In this document: positions 24,617 to 37,913 of the stretch, piece after piece
How the letters are laid out: the number at the start of each line of letters is the position of its first letter
How positions within the stretch are numbered: the first letter of the stretch is position 1
NCBI RefSeq assembly: GCF_000004195.4
Contig: NC_030683.2
Coordinates: 76,686,198-76,750,197, forward strand
Origin: Xenopus tropicalis
Lineage: Eukaryota > Chordata > Amphibia > Anura > Pipidae
Direction: 5' to 3'
DNA length: 64,000 nucleotides
Made by a program: the position numbers and the translations under genes
Notes under the pieces: generated by a model
Database searches by the model: none
What the model was told of the DNA's origin: nothing
What the model saw: only the letters and a program-made list of their open reading frames with translations

Positions 24617-27600
24617 TTATCGGTGGCAAGTTGGTCTTCCATCCAGTGCCTTGGATACATCTCTTTCTTCATGTGGATTCTCATATTTGAGAAGTCCTAG
24701 AATGGATGGGTAGAGAAGAAAGAATTATTAGATATTCACTTGGTAACGTATACAAACGGATACATTCAGTGATTGAACATTCAACAATTTAGGAAGACTT
24801 ACCAGCAACATAATCCACTCTCATCTTATTTTGCTGTTTTCTCCAACGGTCATAAACGTACTGGCCGTACTCACGGGAAAAGCCTAGTGCTGCCTTTAAG
24901 CAAGGAGGCGTGGCATCAATAGTAAGTGGGTGGCACTTTTTAAATTTTTCAAAGGCTTCCTCCCTCAACCCACGGGAGACTTCTGGTGTTTCTTCTTGCA
25001 GGGGCTTCTGTGGCACCTCTTGACACCTGTTAAATGAATAATTAAAAAGAAACGATAAATCATAATTTATCTCTGTACTTAAAAAAAAAAAAAATTGCAT
25101 ATGCAAAGCCATGTAAATGCTCTATTAAATTACCTTGATGTTGATGGCTGGGATTCATGCATCGCCCTCTTCATCATTTCTGCCGCTTCTACCATATTGT
25201 CAACGGTCTTCTCGCCATATATCCTTCCGGCAGTCACATTTGAATGGCCAAGCAACCTGGCAAACATGTTCCTCTGAGCATCAGTTTGAAAGTGGGAGAC
25301 CATGTATGTCTCCATTGTCCTTCTAGCCTCTTGACTTGTGACAGGGCGCAATTTAAACCTAAGGGAAAAAATGTATGTTCAGAAATGTGAACGTTGAAAC
25401 CAGTACTAAACGGGGCTAGAACGTAAGCCTATGCCAGTAATCACACGATAGCTATAGTTTCTGAGAAGAACTAACAAATACTTGTATTTGTATGCGACAA
25501 TCTATACTTACTTATGATGAAGCCGGGCGATGTCATTCGTCACACTGTGAATTGGTTCCCCTGTTGACGATATGAAAAATGTCTGTGGGCATTTCCCACT
25601 CCTGATAAATGATGGCCGTATTTTTTTATAAAAAACATCAAACCACTAAAATGACAGAAAAGAAAGTCAAGTTAAAAAAAATGCTATGCAAAAAGTCTAT
25701 CACAATATGCAATGTTTGTTTGTTTCAGACATATACCTCTTCTTCTTCTTCTTCTAGCAGTATAGAGGCGACTTGCTGAGTGGATGTCTTATGCCTTTTT
25801 ACACCAATGACCATACGGGTTTTGCAATCAGATGGTATCCTCTTGCCACCATTCTTCCACCTATAAGCAAAAAAGACACAAGGATCGGTAAAATATCAAA
25901 AAGTTCACGTTCTATCATGTCAGCGGAACCATAAAAAGCATGGCAGTGAAAAATGTATCATGTATACTCACAGTCATATTTTGCACAACCCCTCGGTCGC
26001 TGGAGGTATTTTAAGACAATCAGTGCCCTCCAAGTAATAGACGACATTAAGACTTTTCCTTCTCCAAAAGACGTCCACCCATCTTGGCCTTCTTTATTAT
26101 CTGCTCAAATGTTGGTCTGGCCACTATGAGGATCCGTTGACACTCTGAGGGGTCCTTTTTTTGCAGATGTCAGATAGTCAAACCTGTGAATAGGGGTAGT
26201 AAATGTTACACACCAAACCTACACACACAAAAAGCCAAAATAAATGCACAGGTACTAAAGCATACTTACTTTTTCCCCACAACGCTGGCCGAAATTCCCT
26301 TGCTCAGCCTTCGCTGCAGAGGCGAGGTCATGTCGAGGATAGGCGTTTGCATTTTCCGACAAGTTCTTCACTTTGATGGGATCCGCCTGGACAAAGTATC
26401 TGTTTGAGATCTCACAAACCTCTTGATATGTTTCAGGTACGAAAACATTGTGGCATGAGCGTTCCCCAAATTCTCAAGTGCCGTAAAAAAGTCCAACGGT
26501 CTTCTGTGTGTCGGTCAGGAAGCTTAAGGATGCCTTGGAGGGGTCCACAAAATACAAAAACCTGGCCACATTTGCCACCTAAAATGATACACAGGAATAA
26601 ATATCATTATGAGGAAATGTGAACAGCAAAATAACAAAGGTAAACAACAAATGTTTACATAGACAGGTGTGACTCTTACCTCTTGTGACCATCTTCTTAC
26701 TTGTAATTCTTGCTGCAGATATTTTCGGAAGCGAGCAAGAACACCACATTCAAGAGAGTGTTTTCTATACATGCCTGCAGCCATCATTCTTCTTCTAAGC
26801 AGAACGTAATTTGAATTGGTCTCGCTCCTAGTCCAAAGAAAAATATATTTAGAAATGATTGAAAATCTGTACTTATTACAACATGGACCGGTGTCAAATG
26901 ACCGGAAGCCAAGTTTAACAGGTATTTTCTTCTAAAGCATTTCAAAATAACAAATGGTTTTCAGGATAGGCAATTATTGGGGGAGGGTAGAATAGATTTT
27001 TTTAGTTAAAAAATTTAGTTAAAAATTTTTTAATGTTACTTTTCCCTTAAAATACGCTTGTTAACTTACTGTTCAAGCCCTCCAACAAGATTGTGTGTCT
27101 CCATCTCTTCATATTCCTTGCCGTCATCATCATAATCATCATCATCGTTGTCATCAGTCAAGGGGTCTGCATTGGTCTCCTCTGACTCAACAGGACTGTA
27201 TTAATAAAAAATCAACAAAATGTTCAGATTGAAAAAAGTTGAAACACATACTGCTATGTAGACAGGTGTAGATTAGATGTACATATGACACTTATACTTA
27301 CAGGTCAAGCTCAGGTCCCTGCATCTCCACCTCTTGTTCATTCACAGGGCTTACGAAGTTCTCCTCATCTGACTCGATGGGGCTAAAATAATAAAGATCA
27401 ACTAAAGTTCAGAAAGGATTGAAACACAAAAAAAAAAAAACATGCACGCATATTACAAAGTAGAGGTTAATATTAGTATCTGTACAGGTGTAGATTAGAT
27501 GTACATATGACACTTATACTTACAGGTCAAGCTCAGGTCCCTGCATCTCCACCTCTTGTTCATTCACAGGGCTTACAAAGTCCTCCTCATCTGACTCGAT

Positions 27601-28537
27601 GGGTCTAAAATAATAAATATCAACTAAAGTTCAGAAAAGATTGAAACACAAAAAAAAAACCATGCACACATATTACAAAGTAGAGGTGAATATTAGATGC
27701 ACATATGGCAAGTATACTTACAGGCCCTGTTGTACAACAGGTCGCTGTTTCTGCACTGCTTCAGCATTCAAGGGTCTGGAGTTTACCTTCTCATGCATTT
27801 TGGCCAATTGTGACATTAGGAAGTCAATGCTCTCCTGAAGTGACTGAAGTGTAGGTTGCTGTTTCTGCCCATTTTCAGCATTCAAGGGGCTGGGGCTTAT
27901 CATCTTATGTGACCTGACAGGGCAATATTGATAAACATCAACAACATTTCAGAAACAATGAATAACAATGTGCAAATTACAATGTAGACAGGTGAATCTT
28001 AAAAGAACATATGCCGAGTATACTTACAGGTCCAGACCTTTACAAGGGGCCTGTGTCTCCACTACTTCATCTGCTGGCCAATTGACGTTCACCTTGTTTC
28101 TGTCCATATTTGATGGACGGATGCTCTCTTTCATGGCACAGCTGTAATGCAACAAAAGATTGATTGTTAAGAAGAAATAAAAACAAACAATAATATTAAA
28201 GACATATGGACATACATGTCTAGACACAGCCAGACAGGAGCAATACATACCTTGCTGACTCTTGCTTCCCTCTAATATAGCAGCCATTTTTCTCCAGGAA
28301 CTGGACAAAAAATTGTTTAGGATCAGAATCCTCATAGTCCAGGTCTTCATAATTAACAATACTTAGCCCTTCCAGGATTGCTCTCATCTTTCCTCTTGCT
28401 TCTTGCATCACAAATTCAATTTCTTGGTTATCTGCATGTTTCATGCAGGCTCTCCTCAGATGAAAGCAATTGCCTGTAAGCTTCAGGCAAAACTGCAGGC
28501 AAGATGATAGCGGTTAGGTTGTCTTCTTAGAATCCAT
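24617..28537 (-). CDS. Tyrosine recombinase-like gene, copy D (indels in exons 1, 8, 9, 10)
   Basis: Exons 12-14 (25358-25134, 25026-24803, 24696-24617) and exons 2-7 are clean and match copy B, including the Tyr and LGHS motifs in exon 12. Single-base indels cluster at about 25,845-26,500 (exons 8-10) and 28,460-28,520 (the zinc-finger part of exon 1). Intron 12 lacks about 26 bp relative to copy B (near 25,055). The start ATG is at 28537. The TATA region has an extra T. Whether the coding damage is real is doubtful. Confidence 0.62.
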
Positions 28538-29339
28538 TTTCAAATAAAATTAAAAAGCCAAAAATGAAGTAACGGTTTCTGTGATTCACAAAAGGAAGGC
28601 AAGGCTACAGGAGCTTGTTACTTCAATGATTCACAAAAATGAGGTATGGTTCAAATGAGAGCAGGAGGGAATATTTTATACCAGCAACAAGTTATAGCAA
28701 CCAATAGAAATCAAGACATGGAGACAATACCTGGCTAGATTTTTGTGTATTAAATCAAACTTCATTTCTTTATAGGGATCTACAGTTACAGGTGTTACAG
28801 TTTCTGCTACAGCTTAACATTCTTTCACACCTGTTGCTGATCAGTATGTAGGTACCAGGGGGATTAAGTCAAGTTGTCAAAAACTTAATCTCTCTGGGCA
28901 TGGGAGTCTAGGGGATTAGGCTGCATACCTTACAACAATCTTATCTGACAGTGGGTACCAACTGTATTAGAGCTTTCATGCAAAGAAGTTAGAATTGATT
29001 GGGGGTTTACTATCAAATCTGAACTTTCTAAGTTTTAGCTTGGTAAATGCTTTTTCCAATAATAAAAACAGACCAAAAATGTAGTTTTGTTCCAAATCAT
29101 TTGACTTGCAAAAAGAGGAATGAAACACACACACACACACATATATCTTTTAAAATTTCAAACTATTTGTGGATATATATATAGTATATATCCACAAATA
29201 GTTTGAAATTTCAAAGGATATATGTGGTGTGGCTGTGTGTTTGTCATTCCTCATTTTGCAAATCAAATGATTGGAACCAAAAACTACATTTTTGGGCCTG
29301 TTTTTATTACTGGAAAAAGCATTTACCAAGCCTAAAACT

Positions 29340-29382
<43 letters not shown>

Positions 29383-30691
29383 ACAGACATACACAAACAC
29401 AAATATATTTACACACATACAGCTTGACCTTAGCACACGAACAACTGCACATTTGTTTAATGTCTTGTAACAATAAACCTTTACCCCAATATCCACCATA
29501 GATATTGTAGATTGGACACAGAATGACTTCTGAAATCTATTGGGTATGAAAGCAACGAGCAGTTGCAGATTTCAAAAAGTAAACCCACACAGAGAGATGT
29601 CTATCTTCAGACTTCCAGGTGTGCAGGTCTATATGCTACCGTTGCCGGGGTCACCCCAGAAACTTTTGATGGGGCACCATTTCAGAGTTTTAGCATTCTG
29701 TGTGTATGCGCCCATATGCCATTGTTTAAATTACCAAAAATGTCTGGCCCATCTAAGGGCTCCCCCTGCATACTTGAAATCTATACACATAAATATACAC
29801 ACAGCCTAATATATAACCATTTATAGCTAAATACATTCGTCACAACTACTTTTTTTAAGCAAAAACTTAAAATTAAGATTTGATAGTAAACCTCCAACAA
29901 TTGTAACTTATTGGCAATACAGTTTAGAACATTGTCAGATAAAGTTGTTATTAAGGTATGCAAGTATGCAGCCGAAGTCTGAAGGAAGGACAATGGCAAC
30001 AGGCTTCAAAGGCCTAGCCTTCAAGTACAAGGTGACATGTCACACATCTTTAGTGAAGATGGAGAGGAGACAGAGGAATGTTGATTGCACAAAGAGGGAA
30101 TGAAACACACACATATATCTTTAAAATTTCAAACTATTTGTGGAATATATAATATATATATTAAGACTAGAAAAGATCCTCTGCACTCACCCATTATCAA
30201 TATATAAAGGACATTAAGGCATTCTGTGCATTAAGCTACTAAGAAATGCCCCTACCCTTTAAGCAAAACGGGATTGTTTGTCCATATATTGCAATATACT
30301 TCAAGCTTGCCAACTATGTCAAAGTCATCCCTTCTGGCCAGTCCTACACTGAATTTTGTGATTTATTAAGAATTCTACTGCTTTAATATACATTTAGCAA
30401 AGGAGCCAAATTTTTTACCTGCAACATGTTCCTACTTTCTTAAGGTTAAACCCCCCATACTGTTGCAGGTAAAACTTGAGTCACTTTGCTAAATGTATAT
30501 TGAAGCAGTAGAATATAGATATGTATATAGTTATATTAGTTGGAATGGTTATTTTTAGATATGCACATTTGTCTTTGTAACTCATTTTTAGTAAATTCTT
30601 ATTAGTTGCAAGACATTTGAAAAATAGATTGGTTGATTGTGCTTAGTTTAAGCTGTGTGTTAGTAAGGATGGATTAGATAGTGACTGAGAT

Positions 30692-30743
<52 letters not shown>

Positions 30744-32380
30744 AGATAGATTTTTAAAATGGTTTTAACCTATAATGCCTGCTTTGTAAGTTTGGATGTC
30801 TCTGTTCAATTAATATGTTTGTTTCAGGAGTCTTGGGATTATCATTATGGACTTTGTCACCTCAATTGAGGAATTAGGTCTCACAACTTTCTTTTACACC
30901 TTTATGACATATCACATCAAAGTTGTTATAAGGTATGCAAGTATGCAGCCGGAATCTGAAGGAAGGACAATGGCAACAGGCTTCAAAGGCCTAGCCTTAA
31001 AGCACAAGGTGACATGTCACACATCTTTTGTGAGGATGGAGAGGAGACAGAGGATGTTGATTGCACAAAGAGGAATGAAACACACACATATATCTTTAAA
31101 ATTTCAAACTATTTGTGGATATATATATATATACAGACATACACAAACACAAATATATTTACACACATACAGCTTGACCTTAGCACAGAACAACTGCTCT
31201 ATTGTCTAATGTCTTGGAGCAATAAACTTTTATCCCAAGTAAATTACACACACACACACACAATAAATGTGGCATATATAAAAATATATATATGGTCCAT
31301 ATATTTACAACAGCTATCTGAGCCCTAGCTTCAGAGGGCATCATGGGGTATGTAGTGCAAGGGATTCCTGGGGGCTGTGTCCTTCAATTGCTAATGAGGT
31401 AGCCACAAGCTATTGTTAAGGTTTTGCCAGCCACACACCCCCCCCCCGAAACAGGTAAGCATGGGGACTTCAGCAGGGCCTAGCATTTTCCAGGGCCACT
31501 CAATGAGAAGTACACAAGAGGTTTATAAGTAAGGAACCATTTATTAACACTCTTGAAGCGAAAAATTACAATAACACCAGCCCCTTAAAAAATGTCCAAA
31601 GTATTTCACATGCGTTTCCTTCAGTGGCAGATCCAGTTGCGCTGACCAATCTCTTGTCAGACTCTTTTTGATGGTTTCAGGTGCTGGTGGTCTCATCTGC
31701 ACTCTCTCATTGAACGGAATGCTTCAGAAGACAAAGTATTTCACAGATTTCCTAAAAACTCCCCCCCCTCAAAAAAAAAAAGTCCAAAGTATTTCATGGT
31801 TTCCCTCATGTGGCATATCCAGTAGACTGACAATCTCTTCAGACTCTTTTGATGGTTTCAGGTGCTGGTTTCTCATCTGCATCTCACATGAGGAATGCTT
31901 CAGAAGCCAAAGTATTTCACCATTCTCTCTAAAAACTCCAGTGATGACTCTGCTTATTTTTTAAAGCCTAAAAATAATATAGATATCAGAATGGTCACAG
32001 TCAATTATCTAAACTGTGTCGATGTATTGTTCATTAGAAAAAAAAAGCAAGGGCGGAGAAAAAGAGAAAAAATGCTAAATAGTAATGTCAGAAAATAAGT
32101 ATAAAATAGGTGTACTTATCTTATTCTGGATGAATTTATGGCCATTCTGATATCCAAGTTGTGCTTCTTTTTAGACCTAAAAAATAAAACATATGTTATA
32201 AATTTGATAACAAATATAACTCAGAGAGGCAGAGTGAGTGCGTGAGAGACAAGGTGTCGGGGAGGGAAGTAAATAAGTGTACTTATCTTTTTTCAAGTTG
32301 AATTCATGCCCATTCCACTTGGAACGTGTTCAGAAACCTGATTCACTATTACCGAGGGTTACAGGTTTCCAAAATATCCC
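28538..32380. other. Unit 4 spacer with palindrome 29030-29340
   Basis: Palindrome with a very short AT centre, TA tract 29342-29378, direct repeats near 29941 and 30922, enlarged GATA block about 30673-30748, poly-C block near 31440 and the 180-bp duplication. It is noisy between about 28,460 and 31,760 and clean afterwards. No gene. Confidence 0.55.
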
Positions 32381-35300
32381 TTATCGGTGGCAAGTTGGTC
32401 TTCCATCCAGTGCCTTGGATACATCTCTTTCTTCATGTGGATTCTCATATTTGAGAAGTCCTAGAATGGATGGGTAGAGAAGAAAGAATTATTAGATATC
32501 ACTTGGTAACGTATACAAACGGATAACATTCAGTGATTGAACATTCAACAATTTAGGAAGACTTACCAGCAACATAATCCACTCTCATCTTATTTTGCTG
32601 TTTTCTCCAACGGTCATAAACGTACTGGCCGTACTCACGGGAAAAGCCTAGTGCTGCCTTTAAGCAAGGAGGCGTGGCATCAATAGTAAGGTGGGTGGCA
32701 CTTTTTAAATTTTCAAAGGCTTCCTCCCTCAACCCACGGGAGACTTCTGGTGTTTCTTTCTTGCAGGGGCTTCTGTGGCACCTCTTGACACCTGTTAAAT
32801 GAATAATTAAAAAGAAACGAGTGGTTATTCCCTGCTTTCTGTATAAATCATAATTTATCTGTACTTAAAAAAAAAAAATTGCATATGCAAAGCCATGTAA
32901 ATGCTCTATTAAATTACCTTGATTGTTGATGGCTGGGGATTCATGCATCGCCCTCTTCATCATTTCTGCCGCTTCTACCCATATTGTCAACGGTCTTCTC
33001 GCCATATATCCTTCCGGCAGTCACATTTGAATGGCCAAGCAACCTGGCAAACATGTTCCTCTGAGCATCAGTTTGAAAGTGGGAGACCATGTATGTCTCC
33101 ATTGTCCTTCTAGCCTCTTGACTTGTGACAGGGCGCAATTTAAACCTAAGGGAAAAAATGTATGTTCAGAAATGTGAACGTTGAAACCAGTACTAAACGG
33201 GGCTAGAACGTAAGCCTATGCCAGTAATCACACGATAGCTATAGTTTCTGAGAAGAACTAACAAATACTTGTATTTGTATGCGACAATCTATACTTACTT
33301 ATGATGAAGCCGGGCGATGTCATTCGTCACACTGTGAATTGGTTCCCCTGTTGACGATATGAAAAATGTCTGTGGGCATTTCCCACTCCTGATAAATGAT
33401 GGCCGTATTTTTTTATAAAAAACATCAAACCACTAAAATGACAGAAAAGAAAGTCAAGTTAAAAAAAATGCTATGCAAAAAGTCTATCACAATATGCAAT
33501 GTTTGTTTGTTTCAGACATATACCCTTCTTCTTCTTCTAGCAGTATAGAGGCGACTTGCTGAGTGGATGTCTTATGCCTTTTTACACCAATGACCCATAC
33601 GGGTTTTGCAAGCAGATGGTATCCCTCTTGCACCATTCTTCCACCTATAAGCAAAAAAGACACAAGGATCGGTAAAAATATCAAAAAGTTCACGTTCATA
33701 TCATGTCAGCGGAACATAAAAGCATGGCAGTGAAAAAAATGTATCATGTATACTCACAGTCATATTTTGCACAACCCCTGGTCGCTGGAGGTATTTTAAG
33801 ACAATCAGTGCCTCCAAGTAATAGACGACAATCAGACTTTTCCTTCTCCAAAAGACGTCCCACCCATCTTGGCCTTCTTTATTATCTGCTCAAATGTTGG
33901 TCTGGCCACTATGAGGATCCGTTGACACTCTGAGGGGTCCTTTTTGCAGATGTCAGATAGTCAAACCTGTGAATAGGGGTAGTAAATGTTACACACAAAC
34001 CTACACACACAAAAAGCCAAAATAAATGCACAGGTACTAAAGCATACTTACTTTTTCCCCACAACGCTGGCCGAAATTCCCTTGCTCAGCCTTCGCTGCA
34101 GAGGCGAGGTCATGTCGAGATAGCGTTTGCATTTTCCGACAAGTTCTTCACTTTGATGGGATCCGCTGGACAAAGTATCTGTTTGAGATCTCACAAACCT
34201 CTTGATATGTTTCAGGTACGAAAACATTTGGCATGAGCGTTCCCCAAATTCTCAAGTGCCGTAAAAAAAAGTCCAACGTCTCTGTGTGTCGGTCAGGAAG
34301 CTTAAGGATGCCTTGGAGGGTCCACAAAATACAAAAACCTGGCCACATTTGCCACCTAAAATGATACACAGGAATAAATATCATTATGAGGAAATGTGAA
34401 CAGCAAAATAACAAAGGTAAACAACAAATGTTTACATAGACAGGTGTGACTCTTACCTCTTGTGACCATCTTCTTACTTGTAATTCTTGCTGCAGATATT
34501 TTCGGAAGCGAGCAAGAACACCACATTCAAGAGAGTGTTTTCTATACATGCTGCAGCCATCATTCTTCCTTCTAAGCAGAACGTAATTTGAATTGGTCCC
34601 ATCGCTCCTAGTCCAAAGAAAAATATATTTAGAAATGATTGAAAATCTGTACTTATTACAACATGGACCGGTGTCAAATGACCGGACAGCCAAGTTTAAC
34701 AGGTATTTTCTTCTAAAGCATTCAAAATAACAAATGGTTTTCAGGATAGGGCAATTATTGGGGGAGGGTAGAATAGATTTTTTTAGTTAAAAAATTTAGT
34801 TAAAAATTTTTTTAATGTTACTTTTCCCTTTAAAATACGCTTGTTAAACTTACTGTTCAAGCCCTCCAACAAGATTGTGTGTCTCCATCTCTTCAATATT
34901 CCTTGCCGTCATCATCATAATCATCATCATCGTTGTCATCAGTCAAGGGGTCTGCATTGGTCTCCTCTGACTCAACAGGACTGTATTAATAAAAAAATCA
35001 ACAAAATGTTCAGATTGAAAAAAGTTGAAACACATACTGCTATGTAGACAGGTGTAGATTAGATGTACATATGACACTTATACTTACAGGTCAAGCTCAG
35101 GTCCCTGCATCTCCACCTCTTGTTCATTCACAGGGCTTACCGAAGTTCTCCTCATCTGACTCGATGGGGCTAAAATAATAAAGATCAACTAAAGTTCAGA
35201 AAGGATTGAACACACAAAAAAAAAAACATGCACGCATATTACAAAGTAGAGTTAATATTAGTATCTGTACAGGTGTAGATTAGATGTACATATGACACTT

Positions 35301-36333
35301 ATACTTACAGGTCAAGCTCAGGTCCCTGCATCTCCACCTCTTGTTCATTCACAGGGCTTACAAAGTCCTCCCTCATCTGACTCGATGGGTCTAAAATAAT
35401 AAATATCAACTAAAGTTCAGAAAAGATTGAAACACAAAAAAAAAACCATGCACACATATTACAAAGTAGAGGTGAATATAGATGCCATATGGCAAGTATA
35501 CTTACAGGCCCTGTTGTACAACAGGTCGCTGTTTCTGCACTGCTTCAGCATTCAAGGGTCTGGAGTTTACCTTCTCATAGCATTTTGGCCAATTGTGACA
35601 TTAGGAAGTCAATGCTCTCCTGAAGTGACTGAAGTGTAGGTTGCTGTTTCTGCCCATTTTCAGCATTCAAGGGGCTGGGGCTTATCATCTTATGTGACCT
35701 GACAGGGCAATATTGATAAACATCAACAACATTTCAGAAACAATGAATAACAATGTGCAAATTACAATGTAGACAGGTGAATCTTAAAAGAACATATGCC
35801 AGAGTATACTTACAGGTCCAGACCTTTACAAGGGGCCTGTGTCTCCACTACTTCATCTGCTGGCCCAATTGACGTTCACCTTGTTTCTGTCCATATTTGA
35901 TGGACGGGATGCTCTCTTTCATGGCACAGCTGTAATGCACACAAAAGATTGATTGTTAAGAAGAAATAAAAACAAACAATAATATTAAAGACATATGGAC
36001 ATACATGTCTAGACACAGCCAGACAGGAGCAATACATACCTTGCTGACTCTTGCTTCCCTCTAATATAGGCAGCCATTTTTCTCCAGGAACTGGACAAAA
36101 AAATTGTTTAGGATCAGAATCCCTCATAGTCCAGGTCTTCATAATTAACAATACTTAGCCCTTCCAGGATTGCTCTCATCTTTCCTCTTGCTTCTTGCAT
36201 CACAAATTCAATTTCTTGGTTATCTGCATGTTTCATGCAGGCTCTCCTCAGATGAAAAGGCAATTTGCCTGTAAGCTTCAGGCAAAACTTGCAGGCAAGA
36301 TGATAGCGGTTAGGTGTCTTTCTTAGAATCCAT
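32381..36333 (-). CDS. Tyrosine recombinase-like gene, copy E (indels)
   Basis: Exon 14 32381-32460, start ATG at 36333, TATA at 36469-36475. Same exon order as copy B. Single-base indels occur in many exons from about 32,500 onward (for example an inserted base in the HxxR-to-Tyr exon 12 region near 32,980 and in exon 1 near 36,321), and the exon 10 Glu run is shortened. It lies on the left arm of the large fold-back centred at about 37,078. Confidence 0.58.
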
Positions 36334-37078
36334 TTTCAAATAAAATTAAAAAGCCAAAAATGAAGTAACGGTTTCTGTGAATTCACAAAAGGAAGGCAAG
36401 CTACAGGAGCTTGTTACTTCAATGATTCACAAAATGAGGTATGGTTCAAATGAGAAGCAGGAGGGAATATTTATACCAGCCAACAAGTATAGCAACCAAT
36501 AGAAATCAAGACATGGAGACAATACCTGGCTAGATTTTTGTGTATTAATCAAACTTCATTCTTTATAGGGATTACAGTTACAGGTGTTACAGTTTCTGCT
36601 ACAGCTTAACATTCTTTCACACCTGTTGCTGATCAGTATGTAGGTACCAGGGGGATTAAGTCAAGTTGTCAAAAACTTAATCTCTCTGGCATGGGAGTCT
36701 AGGGGATTAGGCTGCATACCTTACAACAATCTTATCTGACAGTGGTACCAAACTGTATTAGAGCTTTCATGCAAAAAGTTAGAATTGATTGGGGGTTTAC
36801 TATCAAATCTGAACTTTCTAAGTTTTAGCTTGGTAAATGCTTTTTCCAATAATAAAAACAGACCAAAAATGTAGTTTTTGTTCCAAATCATTTGACTTGC
36901 AAAAAGAGGAATGAAACACACACACACCACACACATATATCTTTAAAATTCCAAACTATTTGTGGATATATATATATATACTATATATACTATATAAGTA
37001 ATATATAATATCCAAAATAGTTTGAAATTTCAATATATGTGTGTGTGTTTCATGTCCTCATTAATTGCAAATCAAATG
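36334..37078. other. Upstream flank of copy E ending in the palindrome fold-back
   Basis: Normal forward-orientation promoter flank to about 36,825, then the left palindrome arm, a disordered AT centre (36967-37012) and part of the right arm. At about 37,078 the sequence reverses direction. Confidence 0.6.
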
Positions 37079-37196
37079 CTTTTTCAGTGATAAAAACCAG
37101 GCCAAAAATGGTAGGTTTTTGTTCAAAATCATTTGATTTGCCAAAATGAGGAATGAAACACAACACACATATCTTTGAAATTTCAAACTATTTGTG

Positions 37197-37240
<44 letters not shown>

Positions 37241-37913
37241 ACAAATAAGTCCCTGAAATTTCAAACACCTAGAATATAATGTAGCTGTGTGAATAGTCGT
37301 GTAGATGATACCAAACAACATTCCTCTTTTTGCTAAGTCAAACTGATTTGGACCCAAACTCACATTTTTGGTACCTGATTTTTTAATTATTGGAACAAGT
37401 CATTTAACCAAGGCTAAAACTTTAGAAAGTTTCAGATTATGATAGTAAACCCCCAATCAATTCTCAACTTCTTTTGCATGAAAGCTCTAATACAGTTGGT
37501 ACCACTTGTCAGATAAGATTGTTGTAAGGTATGCAGCCTAATCCCCTAGACTTCCCATGCCAGAGAGATTAAAGTTTTTGACAACTTGACTTAATCCCCC
37601 TGGTACCTACATACTGATCAGCAACAGGTGTGAAAGAATGTTAAGCTGTAGCAGAAACTGTAACACTGTAACTGTAATCCCTATAAAGAATGAAGTTTGA
37701 TTAATACACAAAAATCTAGCCAGGTATTGTCTCCATGTCTTGATTCTATTGGTTGCTATACTTGTTGGCTGGTATAAATATTCCCTCCTGCTCTCATTTG
37801 AACCATACCTCATTTTGTGAATCATTGAAGTAACAAGCTCCTGTAGCTTGGCCTTCCTTTTGTGAATCACAGAAACCGTTACTTCATTTTTGGCTTTTTA
37901 ATTTTATTTGAAA
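37079..37913. other. Inverted spacer and promoter flank of copy F
   Basis: Reverse-oriented right arm, TA centre (about 37200-37238) and left arm of the palindrome, then the inverted promoter flank with TATAAAT at 37773-37779 on the + strand. Very noisy in 37,080-37,440. Confidence 0.6.
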